From CAVSUZ01 sp963834715 (GTDB lineage Bacteria; Pseudomonadota; Alphaproteobacteria; Acetobacterales; Acetobacteraceae), in the NCBI GenBank assembly GCA_963834715.1, contig CAWIDE010000033.1:496001-560000 (forward strand): a stretch of DNA of 64,000 bases, written 5' to 3'. How positions within the stretch are numbered: the stretch's first letter is position 1; every line of letters starts with the position of its first letter. The translations under genes were made by a program, and so were the position numbers. The notes below the pieces were generated by a model. That model saw only the letters and a list, made by a program, of their open reading frames with translations, did no database searches and was not told the origin of the DNA. Shown here one piece after another: positions 44,469 through 53,279 of the stretch.

Positions 44469-45302
44469 TCAGGCCACCACCTCGTCCGGCGTCACCGGCA
44501 ACGCAGGACCACGGCCAGGCGCGAAACGACGCCCTAACTCCCATGGCGCGTTGCCCTTCCGCAGCAGGCTTTCCAAGGCCTGCAGGTCTTTGAAAGTGTC
44601 GCAGCAACGCCAGAAACCAGTGTACGGCAAAGCCGCCAGTTTGCCTGCCGCGATTAACCTCTCGAACGGCTGTTCGACAAGCTCTTCGCCCGGACGCATA
44701 TAGTCGAAAATTTCCTGCCGGAATGCAAAAAATCCCGCATTCACCCAACTGTCCGCCTGTTCCGCATTCAGCACGCCGGTGACGACTCCATTTGCGTCGT
44801 GATTCACAAAGTGCAGGGAAATGCTGGGACGAACCACAAGAAACGCGCCAATCGCCCGAGTCCGCTGCAAACGATCAACAATCGCCGGCAACGGACAATC
44901 CGTCAGCCCGTCGCTGTAATTGGCAAGAAATATCTCCTCGTTCGCAAGGTACGGACGCACCGCCAGCAGACGTTCTCCGATCGTCGCATCAAGGCCGGTA
45001 TCAATCAGCGTGATCCGCCAGTCCTTCATGTCGCGTCGCAACAGCTCGATCTTCCGTCCGCCGCCATTCAAAACAAAATCGTTCGATATCCACTCCTGGT
45101 AGTTGACAAAAAACTCCTTGATCGTCTCACCCTTATGCCCAAGACACAAGATGAACTCAGTGTGACCCCAATGTGCATAGTATTTCATCACGTGCCAAAG
45201 GATCGGGCGGCTCCCAAGTGGCACCATCGGCTTCGGCAGATCATCACTCCCCGAGCCGCGCATCCTCAGGCCCTGTCCTCCACAGAACAGCACCACTTTC
45301 AT
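44469..45302 (-). CDS. rfbF: Glucose-1-phosphate cytidylyltransferase
   Basis: A 277-residue nucleotidyltransferase making CDP-glucose, the entry to CDP-deoxy- and branched sugars. ATG 45302 gives MKVVLFCGGQGLRMRGSGSD. Signature elements are GGxGxRM, DLPKPMVPLGSRPILWHVM (abbreviated LPKPMVPLG) and WVNAGFFAF. The frame extends upstream to 45395 without family similarity. CDP-glucose dehydratase is not in the window. Confidence 0.92.
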   Translation of the reverse strand: MKVVLFCGGQGLRMRGSGSDDLPKPMVPLGSRPILWHVMKYYAHWGHTEFILCLGHKGETIKEFFVNYQEWISNDFVLNGGGRKIELLRRDMKDWRITLIDTGLDATIGERLLAVRPYLANEEIFLANYSDGLTDCPLPAIVDRLQRTRAIGAFLVVRPSISLHFVNHDANGVVTGVLNAEQADSWVNAGFFAFRQEIFDYMRPGEELVEQPFERLIAAGKLAALPYTGFWRCCDTFKDLQALESLLRKGNAPWELGRRFAPGRGPALPVTPDEVVA

Positions 45303-45327
45303 AATGTCGTTCCCCCGCTCCTCGATA

Positions 45328-46586
45328 TCATTCCAACGCCCGCGGCTCAGGTATCGGCACAATAAAACGCCCGCCCCACTGCCGGATATGCGCAAGCTGA
45401 TCCATGATCTCTTTTTTCAAATTCCATGGCAAAATCAACACATAGTCCGGTCGCGCATCGTCAAGCCGCTCCGGGGGTAACACGGGAATGCGTGAACCAG
45501 GCAGAAACCGGCCGTGCTTGTATGGATTGCGGTCCACCGTAAAATCCACAAAATCCGTCCGTATCCCACAGTAATTCAGCAGCGTGTTCCCCTTGCCTGG
45601 CGCGCCGTAACCGACGATCCGCGCACCCTCACGCTTCAATCGGATCAGAAGGTCAAGCAACCCCCACTTGGTGCGCATCACCCGCGCTCCGAACGCAGCG
45701 TAGGTCGCCGCCTTGGTAAGCCCCGCTTTATGCTCCACCCCGCGCAGTCTACCGACCGCCGGTTGTTCTTCCCACCGGGCCTCTTCCCGGCACGCGTAAA
45801 GCCGTAGGCTGCCACCGTGGGTCCACAACTCTTCCACATCGAACACGCGCAGCCCATGCGCGCTCAGCGCCCGCTCGGCTGCCAGCAGCGAAAAATACGA
45901 GAAATGCTCATGGTAGATCGTATCGAACTGATTCTGCTCGATTAGTTGCAACAGATGCGGAAATTCCAAACTCAGAACGCCATGGGGCCGTAACACGGTG
46001 CCCAGCCCTGCAATGAAATTATTGAGATCAGGGTACTTGCGCGAGCACGTTATTGCCGATCACCAAATCGGCCTGACGGCCCTGCGCAGCAAGATCTCCG
46101 GCAACTTCGCGGCCGAAGAACCGCACCAGCGTCTCCACCCCCGCACCGCAAGCAGCTTCAGCAACATTCGCCGCCGGCTCGATCCCCAAACAAGGGATGC
46201 CCCGTTCAACGAAATTGCGCAGCAGGTACCCGTCATTACTCGCAACTTCGATCACGAAACTCTGAGGTCCGAGCCCAAACCTGGATGTCGCCATCTCAAC
46301 ATAGTCTCGCGCATGCGCCAGCCAGGCCTGCGAGTACCGAGGAAAAATACGCGTACTCGCTGAAAATCTTCACAGGGGGAACGTATTCCGGCAACTGCGC
46401 CAGCCAGCACGAACCACATATCCGGACCTCGAGCGGATAAAACGTCTCCGGCCCGTCCAACTGCCCCTGCGTCAGGAACGTCTCGCAAAGCGGCGAGAGC
46501 CCCAAATCCACGAGCGGCAGCAAAGTCCCCCCGCACGAGCGGCAGTTGGACCAGCTACCCTGCCCGCGCGCCTCCTGCACCAGCAT
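45328..46586 (-). CDS. NDP-hexose C-methyltransferase family (Methyltransf_13/14), two frameshifts
   Basis: Three collinear pieces rebuild one protein of about 418 residues. The N-terminal zinc-binding part carries CRSCG, LGLSPLCETF and ICGSCWLAQLPE. The SAM domain has FVIEVASNDGYLLRNF and GIEPAANVAE. The C-terminal domain has FDTIYHEHFSYFSL and VGYGAPGKGNTLLNY. One surplus base near 46336 and one in a C-run near 46030 separate them; removing each restores perfect family text. It probably C-methylates the CDP-sugar made via RfbF. First gene of the operon. Confidence 0.85.
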
Positions 46587-46689
46587 TGCCGATTTCCCCT
46601 GACAACTCCTAGATAATCGTTTTCTGCCCGCAAGAAAACCGGTCCGACGCTAACATAGTTGTGAAATAGTTCGCTCCCAAACCCTACCG

Positions 46690-47195
46690 CAACCGGACCG
46701 GCGGATCCACGAACCCTAGGAGATATCCACCAGCCGCCCGCTCCCGGAAGCGCGAAAATCGTCTCGGCCAGCACCGCCCCAGACAGCAGCAATCCCGGTT
46801 GCAATCCGATCACAGTCACAACCGAAAGTAGCGCATTCCGCTGTACCTGCCTCACGATCACCCACCGCCCCCGTACTCCATGGCCCGCGCGGTTCGCACA
46901 TGTTCCTGCCGCAGCATCGCCAGCATCTCCGCGCGCGATCCGCGTAATCAAAAGCCAATGGGATCGTTGCCAACGTAAACGCCGGAACATCATGTGCAGC
47001 AAGTTCTCCCACACCGCATCACCACGGCACTTGGATCTCCGGCGGCATCGACACACCCAAAGCTTACGCAAAACCGTATCGTCGAACCACGAATTGTGCC
47101 TCAGTGCCGTCATCGCCCCCAGCGGCACGACAACGCGATCGCCATCCCCGACGACGCCAAAGATAATTGTAACGTCACTGAAAGACCGGGAGAGA
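46690..47195 (-). pseudogene. DppB-type oligopeptide ABC permease, degraded
   Basis: Pieces in several frames are in family order. AIALS-PLGAMTALRHNSWFDDTVLR is split around 47080-47140 (PLGAMTALRHNSWFDDTVLR). DVPAFTLATIPLAF lies near 46990, then ITRIAR, and finally RNALLSVVTVIGLQPGLLL and GAVLAETIFALPGAG near 46750. The conserved segment between PP and the VPAFTL motif is deleted. No companion transporter genes remain. Confidence 0.78.
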
Positions 47196-47257
47196 CCGGG
47201 TCAGCCCCAACTGCCCAGCCGTGCCCCGACCATGGCCGCCATTCAGCCGCCCTCCTC

Positions 47258-47395
47258 AAGCGTACACTTCGAAATCCCCAAAACCCCCGAAGTGACCCTT
47301 TCGGGCTCCCGAAAACCGCCCAAGTGACCCTTTCACTCGTCTCAAAACCTGCGAAGTGACCCTTTCGGGCTCCCGAAAACCGCCCAAGTGACCCT
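47258..47395. repeat. Phased repeat array A2 (32-bp period, AAGTGACCC type)
   Basis: Cores at 47258 (AAGCGTACAC), 47290, 47322, 47354 and 47386 (all AAGTGACCC), each exactly 32 bp apart. Spacers include the small palindrome TTTCGGGCTCCCGAAAA. The last unit ends in the stop codon of the fused dehydrogenase gene. It closely matches array A1 at 23.6 kb. Confidence 0.9.
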
Positions 47396-50230
47396 TCAGC
47401 CGAACCGAGCCAGCGTGTAGCGAGGGTCCACCCTCCTCCCCTGCACTGCCTCCGCCGTCAACCGCCCGAGGATCGGCGCCAGCGTGTATCCGTTCCCCGA
47501 AACCACATTGAAAAACCCGGGTGCCCCTGGAGCCTCCCCTAAAATGGGTGCCCGGTCGGTCACCGGACTAAGGCCGGTCCAGCTCCGGATAAAATGCAGC
47601 CCCCGCACAGCCGGCAGCACCTGGCCGCAAACCCACAAATTCCCCTCGATGCTCCGCCGCAAATTCCGCGTCCGCCCGGTCGCCGGATCGACCTCCCCAA
47701 ACCATCCGCCGCCGATCAGAAATCCTCCGCTAGCCTGCTGTTTTAACGACAAATGCCGCTTCGCATAGGCGATCAGGTGGCGCGTCATTTGTTGCGGCAC
47801 CGGCTCGGTCGCGATCACCTGCTGTACCGTGCCGCTCACCGGCAACCGCAACCCAATCATGCCTCCGATCGCCCCTGCCCATGGCCCCGTCGCATTCACC
47901 ACCTTCCCCGCTCGCATCTCACCCCTTCCTGTCCTGACCACCCACCTGCTCCGCTCCCGGGCCAATCCCCGCGCCTCGGACCCCGGCATCACCCGCACCC
48001 CGGCCTTCAACGCCAATTTCACCACCGCCATCGTGCCCCGCAGGGGATCGCCATAACCCTCCGCCGGCACGAAATCCGCCCCGATCATCCGGTCCGATAT
48101 CGCCGGAGCCAGGCTGCGCAGCTCATTCGCCCCCAGCAGGTGGCTCTCGATCCCCAACCGCCGCTCCATCTCGCTCTTCTTCCGCAGCCACCGCATCGCG
48201 GGCTCGGAATCTGCCACCATCAGACCACCCTCGGTCCGGATCCCAAGGTCTTCCCCGGCCTCCGCCGCGATTTCCTTCCACAGCGCGATGCTCTGCGGCG
48301 CCAAGGGCAGCATATGCCCCGCCGGCCCTCCGTCCTCCGACCCATCCTCTTCGAAATTGTAGGACAGCAACTGCACATGCAGGCTGCCGGCATTTGCCGT
48401 ACTCGCCGCCATCCCTGCTTCATCTTGCTCGATCACCAGCACATCCACGCCGTCCCGAGCCAGGAACAGCGCGCTCCAAAGCCCCATCAGCCCGCCGCCC
48501 AGCACCACCACCTCCGCCTCATCCCGATCTCCCTCTCCCCCGCTTCGGGGGAGAACGCGGGGTAAGGCAGGCGCATGCAGCAGCGGCGCCTCGAACTCCG
48601 GTGCCTCGAACATCAGCGCCCCTGCCGGCGTCGGCCGCACCGGGGCCCGAGGCGCCGCAAACCCGAACTGATCGAGGACCCCAGGGCACATCCGAGCCAC
48701 CGTGACCGCGCAGAACCGCCCCTGGCACCGCCCCATCCCCGCTCGTGTCGCCTTCTTCACCGCCGGCAGCGAGGCCAAGCCCTCCGCCAGGGCCGCCCGG
48801 ATCTGCCCCGCCGTCACCTCCTCGCAGCGGCAAACCACCACCTCGTCCGGCAGCCGCTCCGGCGCGAACACGGGAGGCCGGAACAGCCGCCACAGCGCGT
48901 CCTGAAAGCGCAGCGCCCGCCGCAGCTCCTGCCGGGTCGCCCGATCCTCGGGCGCGGCAAAACCCAGGTCCCGCGCTGCTGCCAATCCCGCCAACCGCCC
49001 TCGGGCCGCCGCTACCCGGGCGCCGCCGAGGTCCGCCCCATCGCCTACCGCGAACACCGTCCCGAGTGGGGTCCGTCCTTCCTCATCGGCCTCCGTGGCC
49101 AAATATCCGGCCCCTCGGTCCACGAACCGGTGTGGAATACCCAACGCCCGAGCAATCCCCGTTTCCGGCTGAAACCCGAGGTTCAGCGCCACCACGTCGA
49201 CGGCGAACTCGTGTCGGCCTGCCAAGGCCCGCCGAACCCGCTCGTCCCCGTCCAGCGCCGAAATCTCGGTCCTCCACAGGACCGGCACTCCTGCCGCCTT
49301 CAGCCGCGCCAGCATCCCCAGTCCCTGCCATGCCAAGTCCGGAGCCCATCGCATCAGCTCCCAGGCACCGGGCCCCGGCCGGGACGCTGCCTCGATCACT
49401 GCGATGGGCTTGAGCCCGCACGCGAGCAGCTCGCACGCCAACTGGAAATTCAGTGGCCCGTTGCCCGCAATCAGCACACATTTGCCAGGGCAGACCCGCT
49501 GCGTCCGCACGAGCCCCTGCAGCGCCCCGGTCGTCACCACGCCCGGCAAAGTCCATCCGGGCAGCGGAACCGGCCTTTCGTGCGCTCCGGGCGCTAGGAT
49601 CAGCCGCTTAGGCCGCAGCGTGACGGCTCGCCCCCGGATCAGCGCCGCGATTTCCCCGGAGCCGAACGCCCCCCAGACCGTCGCCTCGGTCTCGATCCGC
49701 ACCCCGGCCGCGGTGGCTCGCCGCCACAACTCCTCGCCGAACCGGAATTGCCGGTCCGGAGCCCGATCGATATGGCTCTCCGCCAGCGGCTTCGCATACT
49801 GCCCCCCGAGCGCTGCCCGCTCGTCCAGCAGCACCACCTCGGCCCCGGCCTCGGCCGCCGCTATCGCTGCCGACAGCCCCGCCGGGCCGCCCCCCACCAC
49901 CAAGACGCCACAAGGCAGCTCCTCGGCCTCTCTCGTCTGATCACTGATCGCCGACCACTGACTACTGACGACCGCCCCCTGGGCGACCTTCGTCAGGCAC
50001 GCCCGCTGGCCGATCCGGCCATCCACCGTGACAACGCAGTCGTAACAGGCCCCCATGCCACAATGGAGCCCGCGGGGCGCCCCGCTCGCGGTCCGCCGGA
50101 ACGCCACGATTCCCGCGGCCGACAGCGCCGCCGCAATCGTTTCACCCTCCAGCGCCTCGATTTCCCGGCCGTCGAACGTGAACCGAACCGGTGTGCCAAC
50201 CGGTCGGATAAACGCACTTTTCAACCGCAT
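47396..50230 (-). CDS. Triple-fusion FAD/2Fe-2S amino-acid dehydrogenase (HcnA-HcnB-HcnC / opine-oxidase type)
   Basis: One 944-residue protein joins parts normally made as three subunits. Residues about 1-95: ferredoxin-like 2Fe-2S domain with LHCGMGACYDC and a later RACL. Residues about 110-470: FAD/NAD(P) flavoprotein (VVGGGPAGLSAA; LILAPGAHERP). Next comes a BFD-like cysteine cluster (VCRCEEVT, MGRCQGRFC). Residues about 600-940: DAO-type glycine-oxidase domain (VVLGGGLMGLW; ASTANAGSL). ATG 50230 is used; the frame continues to 50305. Related heterotrimers oxidise glycine, opines or D-/hydroxyproline; the substrate here is unknown. Both linkers are encoded by repeat-like DNA. Confidence 0.88.
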   Translation of the reverse strand: MRLKSAFIRPVGTPVRFTFDGREIEALEGETIAAALSAAGIVAFRRTASGAPRGLHCGMGACYDCVVTVDGRIGQRACLTKVAQGAVVSSQWSAISDQTREAEELPCGVLVVGGGPAGLSAAIAAAEAGAEVVLLDERAALGGQYAKPLAESHIDRAPDRQFRFGEELWRRATAAGVRIETEATVWGAFGSGEIAALIRGRAVTLRPKRLILAPGAHERPVPLPGWTLPGVVTTGALQGLVRTQRVCPGKCVLIAGNGPLNFQLACELLACGLKPIAVIEAASRPGPGAWELMRWAPDLAWQGLGMLARLKAAGVPVLWRTEISALDGDERVRRALAGRHEFAVDVVALNLGFQPETGIARALGIPHRFVDRGAGYLATEADEEGRTPLGTVFAVGDGADLGGARVAAARGRLAGLAAARDLGFAAPEDRATRQELRRALRFQDALWRLFRPPVFAPERLPDEVVVCRCEEVTAGQIRAALAEGLASLPAVKKATRAGMGRCQGRFCAVTVARMCPGVLDQFGFAAPRAPVRPTPAGALMFEAPEFEAPLLHAPALPRVLPRSGGEGDRDEAEVVVLGGGLMGLWSALFLARDGVDVLVIEQDEAGMAASTANAGSLHVQLLSYNFEEDGSEDGGPAGHMLPLAPQSIALWKEIAAEAGEDLGIRTEGGLMVADSEPAMRWLRKKSEMERRLGIESHLLGANELRSLAPAISDRMIGADFVPAEGYGDPLRGTMAVVKLALKAGVRVMPGSEARGLARERSRWVVRTGRGEMRAGKVVNATGPWAGAIGGMIGLRLPVSGTVQQVIATEPVPQQMTRHLIAYAKRHLSLKQQASGGFLIGGGWFGEVDPATGRTRNLRRSIEGNLWVCGQVLPAVRGLHFIRSWTGLSPVTDRAPILGEAPGAPGFFNVVSGNGYTLAPILGRLTAEAVQGRRVDPRYTLARFG
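48528..48570. repeat. Palindromic R1-like repeat inside the fusion gene linker
   Basis: CTCTCCCCCGCTTCGGGGGAGA hairpin (8-bp stem TCCCCCG/CGGGGGA) followed by ACGCGGGGTAAGG. It is a variant of the R1 family. It encodes VLPRSGGEGDRD in the linker before the glycine-oxidase domain. Confidence 0.7.
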
Positions 50231-50388
50231 TCCATTACCTTGCGCGGCCAGTGCCGCAGCCGCAACTTCCCGGCTCCGGAACGCACCCGTTCCCGTCACG
50301 CACACGTGACGTCTCGGCCGCGCACACCCCCGTAATCCTCCATGTTCCTGCCTTTTTGCCGAGGCTCATCTGCGCTGTACAAGAGCCG

Positions 50389-52347
50389 ATGGGTCGCACC
50401 AACAGCGAGCTGGACACACCTACGCGGATGGCGCTGGAAAGCACCACCGACAGCGTTTTCCTGCTATCCCCTGACTGGCGTTTCACTTTCCTCAATCAGC
50501 GCGCCATCGCCCAGATCGGCGACGGCCGCGAGCTTGTCGGACAGTATATCCGCCAGACATTCCCGGAGGGGCTCAGCGGAGCACTCTATCAAGCCTGGCA
50601 ACACTGTATGGCCCACCGGGTCCCCGCCGAAACCGACCAGTTCTATCCTCTGCTCGGCCGTCACCTGAAAACCCGCGCGTTCCCGAATCCGGACGGTGGC
50701 ATCACCGTCTTCCTGCGCGACATCACCGACGCGCGGCGCTCCGAACTGACCCTCGCCGAGAGCGAAGCCGAATTGCAGGACATCGTCGCCACGCTTGACC
50801 TTGCCAGTGTGTTGATCCGCGACTTCTACGGCACCGTCCGCTTCTGGTCCGCCGGCTGCGAGCGCGTCTACGGGTGGACCGCCAAGGAAGCTGTGGGCCA
50901 TAACCTCCACGAACTGCTGGCTACGGAGTTCCCGACCAGCTTTGCCGACATCGAAGCTGCCCTGCTGCGCGATGGCTACTGGCGCGGCGATCTTCGCCAG
51001 CACCGCCGCGATGGGAAGCAGATCGTGGTCAACGTCCATAAGGTGCCGCGCCGTGATGCCTCCGGCCGCCCTATCGCGGTCACGGAAAATGTGTCCGACG
51101 TCACCCGCCTGCGCCAGGCCGAAGACGAGTTACGCCGGCTGAATGAGAATCTATCGCTCCGCGTTCAGGAAGAGGTAGCAGCCCGGGAGCGGGCCATGGC
51201 GCAATTGGCCCAGTCACAGAGATTGGAGGCTCTCGGCCAATTGGCTGGCGGGATAGCCCATGATTTCAACAACGTGCTGCAGGCCGTTGCCGGCGGGGCC
51301 AGTCTCATCCAGCGCCGGGCGGAGGATCCCGGGAAGGTGCGTCAGCTCGCCCGAATGGTGGCCGACGCTATCAGCCGCGGCGCCGCCATTACCGGCCGTC
51401 TGCTCGCCTTCGCCCGGCGGACCGAGCTGCACATCTCCACCTTCTCCCCGGTCGAGCTGTTGGAAAACCTGCGGGAAATGCTCACCCCGACGCTCGGGGG
51501 GAACGTCTCCGTCCATGTCAGGACCAGCCCCGATCTGCCGGAGCTGCTGGGGGACGAGGCGCAGCTCGAAACTGTCCTGGTCAATCTCGCGATCAACGCT
51601 CGGGATGCCATGCCGAAGGGTGGTGATCTGGTGCTTTCGGCCGCCGCAGAGCATGTGGGCGAGACTCAATCGCACCCCGCCGGGCTTGCTCCGGGCGACT
51701 ATATCAGGCTTCAGGTAACGGATAGCGGAACCGGTATGGACGAAGGGACCCTCGCCCGTGCCTGCGAGCCGTTCTTCACGACCAAGCCGGCCGGCCGAGG
51801 CACCGGCCTCGGGCTTTCCATGGCGCGCGGCTTCGCTCAGCAGTCTGGCGGCGCATTGGCTATCCGCAGTGCGGCAGGACAGGGCACGACCGTCACTCTG
51901 TGGTTCCCCCAGGCCCAAGGGGAACGCGCCGCCGGCCAGGCCGATCGCCCGGAAGCCGAACCTCGGCCCGTCCGGCAGCAGCTGCTGGTGGTCGATGACG
52001 ATCCTATGGTCCGCGAGGTCCTGGTGCATGAACTCGAATCTATCGGCTACGACGTCGCCGAGGCCTCCGACGGTCTCGCCGCCCTTGCCCGCATCGACGC
52101 CGGGGAGAGGCCCAACCTGCTGGTGACCGACTATGCCATGCCGGGGATGAATGGCTGGACCCTGATCGAGGAGGTCCGCCGGCGTCTGCCGGACCTTCCG
52201 GCGGTGGTCCTGACGGGCTACGCCGAGCAGGCGGTGGCCCGTACGGTAGTTTTGCCGGATCAGACGACACGGCTGTTACGCAAGCCCATCACGACCGGGA
52301 AACTCGCCGCGAGCGTGGCCGCGTTGCTTCCGCGCGCTATGGCTTGA
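50389..52347 (+). CDS. Hybrid sensor histidine kinase with two PAS domains and a receiver
   Basis: A 652-residue cytoplasmic kinase without membrane segments. ATG 50389 is chosen as the first start with a ribosome-like site. Two PAS folds occupy about residues 15-250. The phosphoacceptor H291 is in GGIAHDFNN. The N-box is NLAINARDAMP, then DSGTGMDEG, FFTTK and GTGLGLSMARG. The C-terminal receiver has the acidic VVDDDPMVR, phosphoacceptor D581 in VTDYAMPG, and the conserved Lys in LRKP. No output regulator lies next to it. It is divergent from the fused dehydrogenase, 158 bp between starts, so it might sense a related redox signal (inference). Confidence 0.93.
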   Translation: MGRTNSELDTPTRMALESTTDSVFLLSPDWRFTFLNQRAIAQIGDGRELVGQYIRQTFPEGLSGALYQAWQHCMAHRVPAETDQFYPLLGRHLKTRAFPNPDGGITVFLRDITDARRSELTLAESEAELQDIVATLDLASVLIRDFYGTVRFWSAGCERVYGWTAKEAVGHNLHELLATEFPTSFADIEAALLRDGYWRGDLRQHRRDGKQIVVNVHKVPRRDASGRPIAVTENVSDVTRLRQAEDELRRLNENLSLRVQEEVAARERAMAQLAQSQRLEALGQLAGGIAHDFNNVLQAVAGGASLIQRRAEDPGKVRQLARMVADAISRGAAITGRLLAFARRTELHISTFSPVELLENLREMLTPTLGGNVSVHVRTSPDLPELLGDEAQLETVLVNLAINARDAMPKGGDLVLSAAAEHVGETQSHPAGLAPGDYIRLQVTDSGTGMDEGTLARACEPFFTTKPAGRGTGLGLSMARGFAQQSGGALAIRSAAGQGTTVTLWFPQAQGERAAGQADRPEAEPRPVRQQLLVVDDDPMVREVLVHELESIGYDVAEASDGLAALARIDAGERPNLLVTDYAMPGMNGWTLIEEVRRRLPDLPAVVLTGYAEQAVARTVVLPDQTTRLLRKPITTGKLAASVAALLPRAMA

Positions 52348-53263
52348 AATTCCGGTTGAGCCGCGGGGTGGCCGTCGTTGAAATCAGATAGGAGCGCCCC
52401 TAGAACATAACGCGAGCGTATGGAGGTTCGCGGATGTTGGCGCCCGGGTCGCGGGATTACTTGCCGAATGAGCAGCCCAGCGAAGCCGGGCGGGTGGCCG
52501 GGCAGAGGCGAGTGGGGGCGGGAAACGGCGGCGGGAGTGGAGCGGCTGCATGCCTCGAAGACTGCTGGGGGATGTGCTGGAGGAGGAGGGGAAACTCGGG
52601 CCAGTCGAGCGCCTGGAGGCGGTGGTGCGTGCTTGGCAGTACTGCGTGGCGGTTGGTTGGTGGCGAACGTGGTGGGGTCTGCGCGGGGACGGGGATAGCC
52701 GGGGTGCGGATCGGATCGGTACCGTTGGGGGATTTGCGGGACTTGACAACGGTACCGTTTGGCGATTTGGGGGCTTGACAACGGTACCGTTGAGGGTTTG
52801 GCGGGGGTTGACAACGGTACCGATGGGGATTTGGTTCGGGATAGGATTGAATTAAGCTTTCCTCGCGGGTGTCCATGGCGCTCCGGCGGGCTGGAGCCGG
52901 AAGACGGCCGGGAGAAGATGGGTCCGGCGATCGTTGGCAGTGGGCGGCCGATGCTGAGCAAGCAGGGGTGAGTTATTCGGGAGGGGATCCGCCGGCGGTC
53001 TGAGGCGAGGCGGGACGCGTAGGCTCTGTTTGAGGCGCGGCGAGCCGTCATCGCGCATGATCTGACCGACCGGCTGATCTGATATCATCCCCACAGTCTC
53101 ACCCCGTTTCACTGATGTAGGCGGATACACGGGGTTCCCGGTGGGGAGGATACTGCTGGTCGAATTGGAAAAACACTAAACGGGATCGGTTTACTTCGGG
53201 CGGAACTCTGCTGACAGCGACGCAACACGTTGGCAATCATTCGACGGCATATGGCAAATAGCA
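52348..53263. other. Gene-poor region holding repeat array B2
   Basis: About 900 bp with many GC-rich shadow frames and no recognisable gene. A short plus-strand phrase (MPRRLLGDVLEEEGKLGPVE, near 52550) may be the tail of something lost. The phased GGTACC array occupies 52711-52830. Confidence 0.55.
52711..52830. repeat. Phased palindrome array B2 (32-33 bp period, AACGGTACCGTT)
   Basis: GGTACC cores start at 52718, 52751, 52783 and 52816, spaced 33, 32 and 33 bp. The full site TTGACAACGGTACCGTT contains a perfect 12-bp palindrome. Three copies have the TTGACAAC arm. It resembles a row of operator or transposase sites on one face of the helix. A degenerate pair occurs at 23827. Confidence 0.88.
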
Positions 53264-53279
53264 AAGAAATTTTACACAG

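Noticed and set aside
47396..50230. Calling the fused dehydrogenase a hydrogen cyanide synthase
   Set aside because: HcnABC, opine oxidases and hydroxyproline dehydrogenases share these domains; nothing in the sequence or context fixes glycine as substrate.
52260..53051. Long minus-strand open frame (263 codons) across 52.3-53.0 kb
   Set aside because: Composition is Pro/Arg/Ser-rich from reverse reading of GC-rich repeats, it overlaps the kinase 3' end and array B2, and it has no family resemblance.
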